This document shows positions 63,541 through 64,000 of a DNA stretch of 64,000 nt, one piece after another. Under the pieces are notes generated by a model, which did not search any database, was not told the origin of the DNA, and worked only from the letters and a program-made list of their open reading frames with translations. The stretch covers positions 4,043,001 through 4,107,000 of the forward strand of contig NC_092568.1 in assembly GCF_037975245.1 (NCBI RefSeq), given 5' to 3'. The DNA is from Apostichopus japonicus. Its lineage: Eukaryota; Echinodermata; Holothuroidea; Aspidochirotida; Stichopodidae. Positions within the stretch are counted from its first letter, which is position 1. Every line of letters begins with the position of its first letter. Position numbers and translations under genes: made by a program.

Positions 63541-64000
63541 CGTAGCTATTATTGTAAATTTATGATTTTAGCTAAAGTGTCTTTCATTATGTTGATCATA
63601 TCTTAACAAACAAAACATGCATTCAACGGCTGCTAAATTTACCCAAATACTAGAAAGGGCGTCTATAAACTCTATACTCTACCCCCCAAAGAGCATATAA
63701 TGTTAACTTTACACTGACATAATCTTGCTAGGCTTGTTTCCTGCTGGAGTCACATATATCCTGAGCACTAATGACCACTTTAAAGCCATTATTCATGCAT
63801 AACGTTCACTTTTGAAAGCATTAGAATCTTTGTAATACAAAAGTAGAGAATGTGTGGGCTATACATACGTCTAGTATTACGGAGGCTCGGTTTCCGGATG
63901 GATATTCATATATATAGTTTCATGTTCTATGTTTCTTAGAAAACTGACATTCATGTAATCCATCATAAAGTCGAGAGAACTATGGATTATACAACTTGCC

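Noticed and set aside
1-64000. FOXN3 or TDP1 exons expected near EFCAB11 from vertebrate gene order
   Set aside because: No forkhead-domain or TDP1 motif was seen on either strand; the window does not show that neighbour relationship.

Overview
This is a eukaryotic (metazoan) window: AT-rich, gene-poor, with spliceosomal introns and many decayed transposon fragments and tandem repeats. Nothing is bacterial, and there is no operon, rRNA, tRNA or CRISPR array that I could support. The one recognisable gene is an EFCAB11 orthologue with a split, vertebrate-like coding sequence. Together with the repeat style (hAT-type MITEs, long AGGTCA-rich satellite elements, frequent 'aggcctat' words), this suggests a marine deuterostome invertebrate, possibly an echinoderm such as a sea cucumber. 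That species guess is inference only.

Layout. 1-7100: the 3' five coding exons of EFCAB11 on the + strand (590-6888) and its poly(A) signal; the 5' end lies before the window. Its large intron carries a 28-bp minisatellite (3031-3897), and the last intron carries a diverged ~253-bp tandem duplication. 7341-8698: a hAT-type non-autonomous transposon with target-site duplication, just downstream of the gene. 10108-10509: a 67-bp satellite of six units. 19596-20701: a compact minus-strand gene of two coding exons for a 72-residue, very hydrophobic small membrane protein of unknown family, with a candidate TATA box and poly(A) signal. 21-36 kb: mostly unique AT-rich sequence with short repeats (an AGTACT-rich patch, a purine-rich GGGAGG tract, a dispersed repeat).

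35.6-55.1 kb is dominated by mobile-element sequence. There are two copies of one element family (36.6-37.4 kb and 52.0-55.1 kb), a 2.06-kb element with 13-bp terminal inverted repeats and ten copies of a CpG-bearing 14-mer (37.66-39.72 kb), and a 388-bp hAT MITE with a perfect 8-bp target duplication (50.95-51.34 kb). 55.9-64 kb holds a perfect 66-bp-arm hairpin inside a small MITE, a graded triplet microsatellite, a 147-bp satellite and the second copy of the dispersed repeat.

The most interesting signal is the 52.2-54.8 kb array. Its ~400-bp units carry AGGTCA half-sites as direct repeats spaced by 1, 4 and 5 bases, the spacings nuclear receptors read. The second is the small two-exon membrane-protein gene. 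Three further possible exons or ORFs (18.6, 47.9-48.2 and 49.2-49.5 kb) are listed at low confidence.
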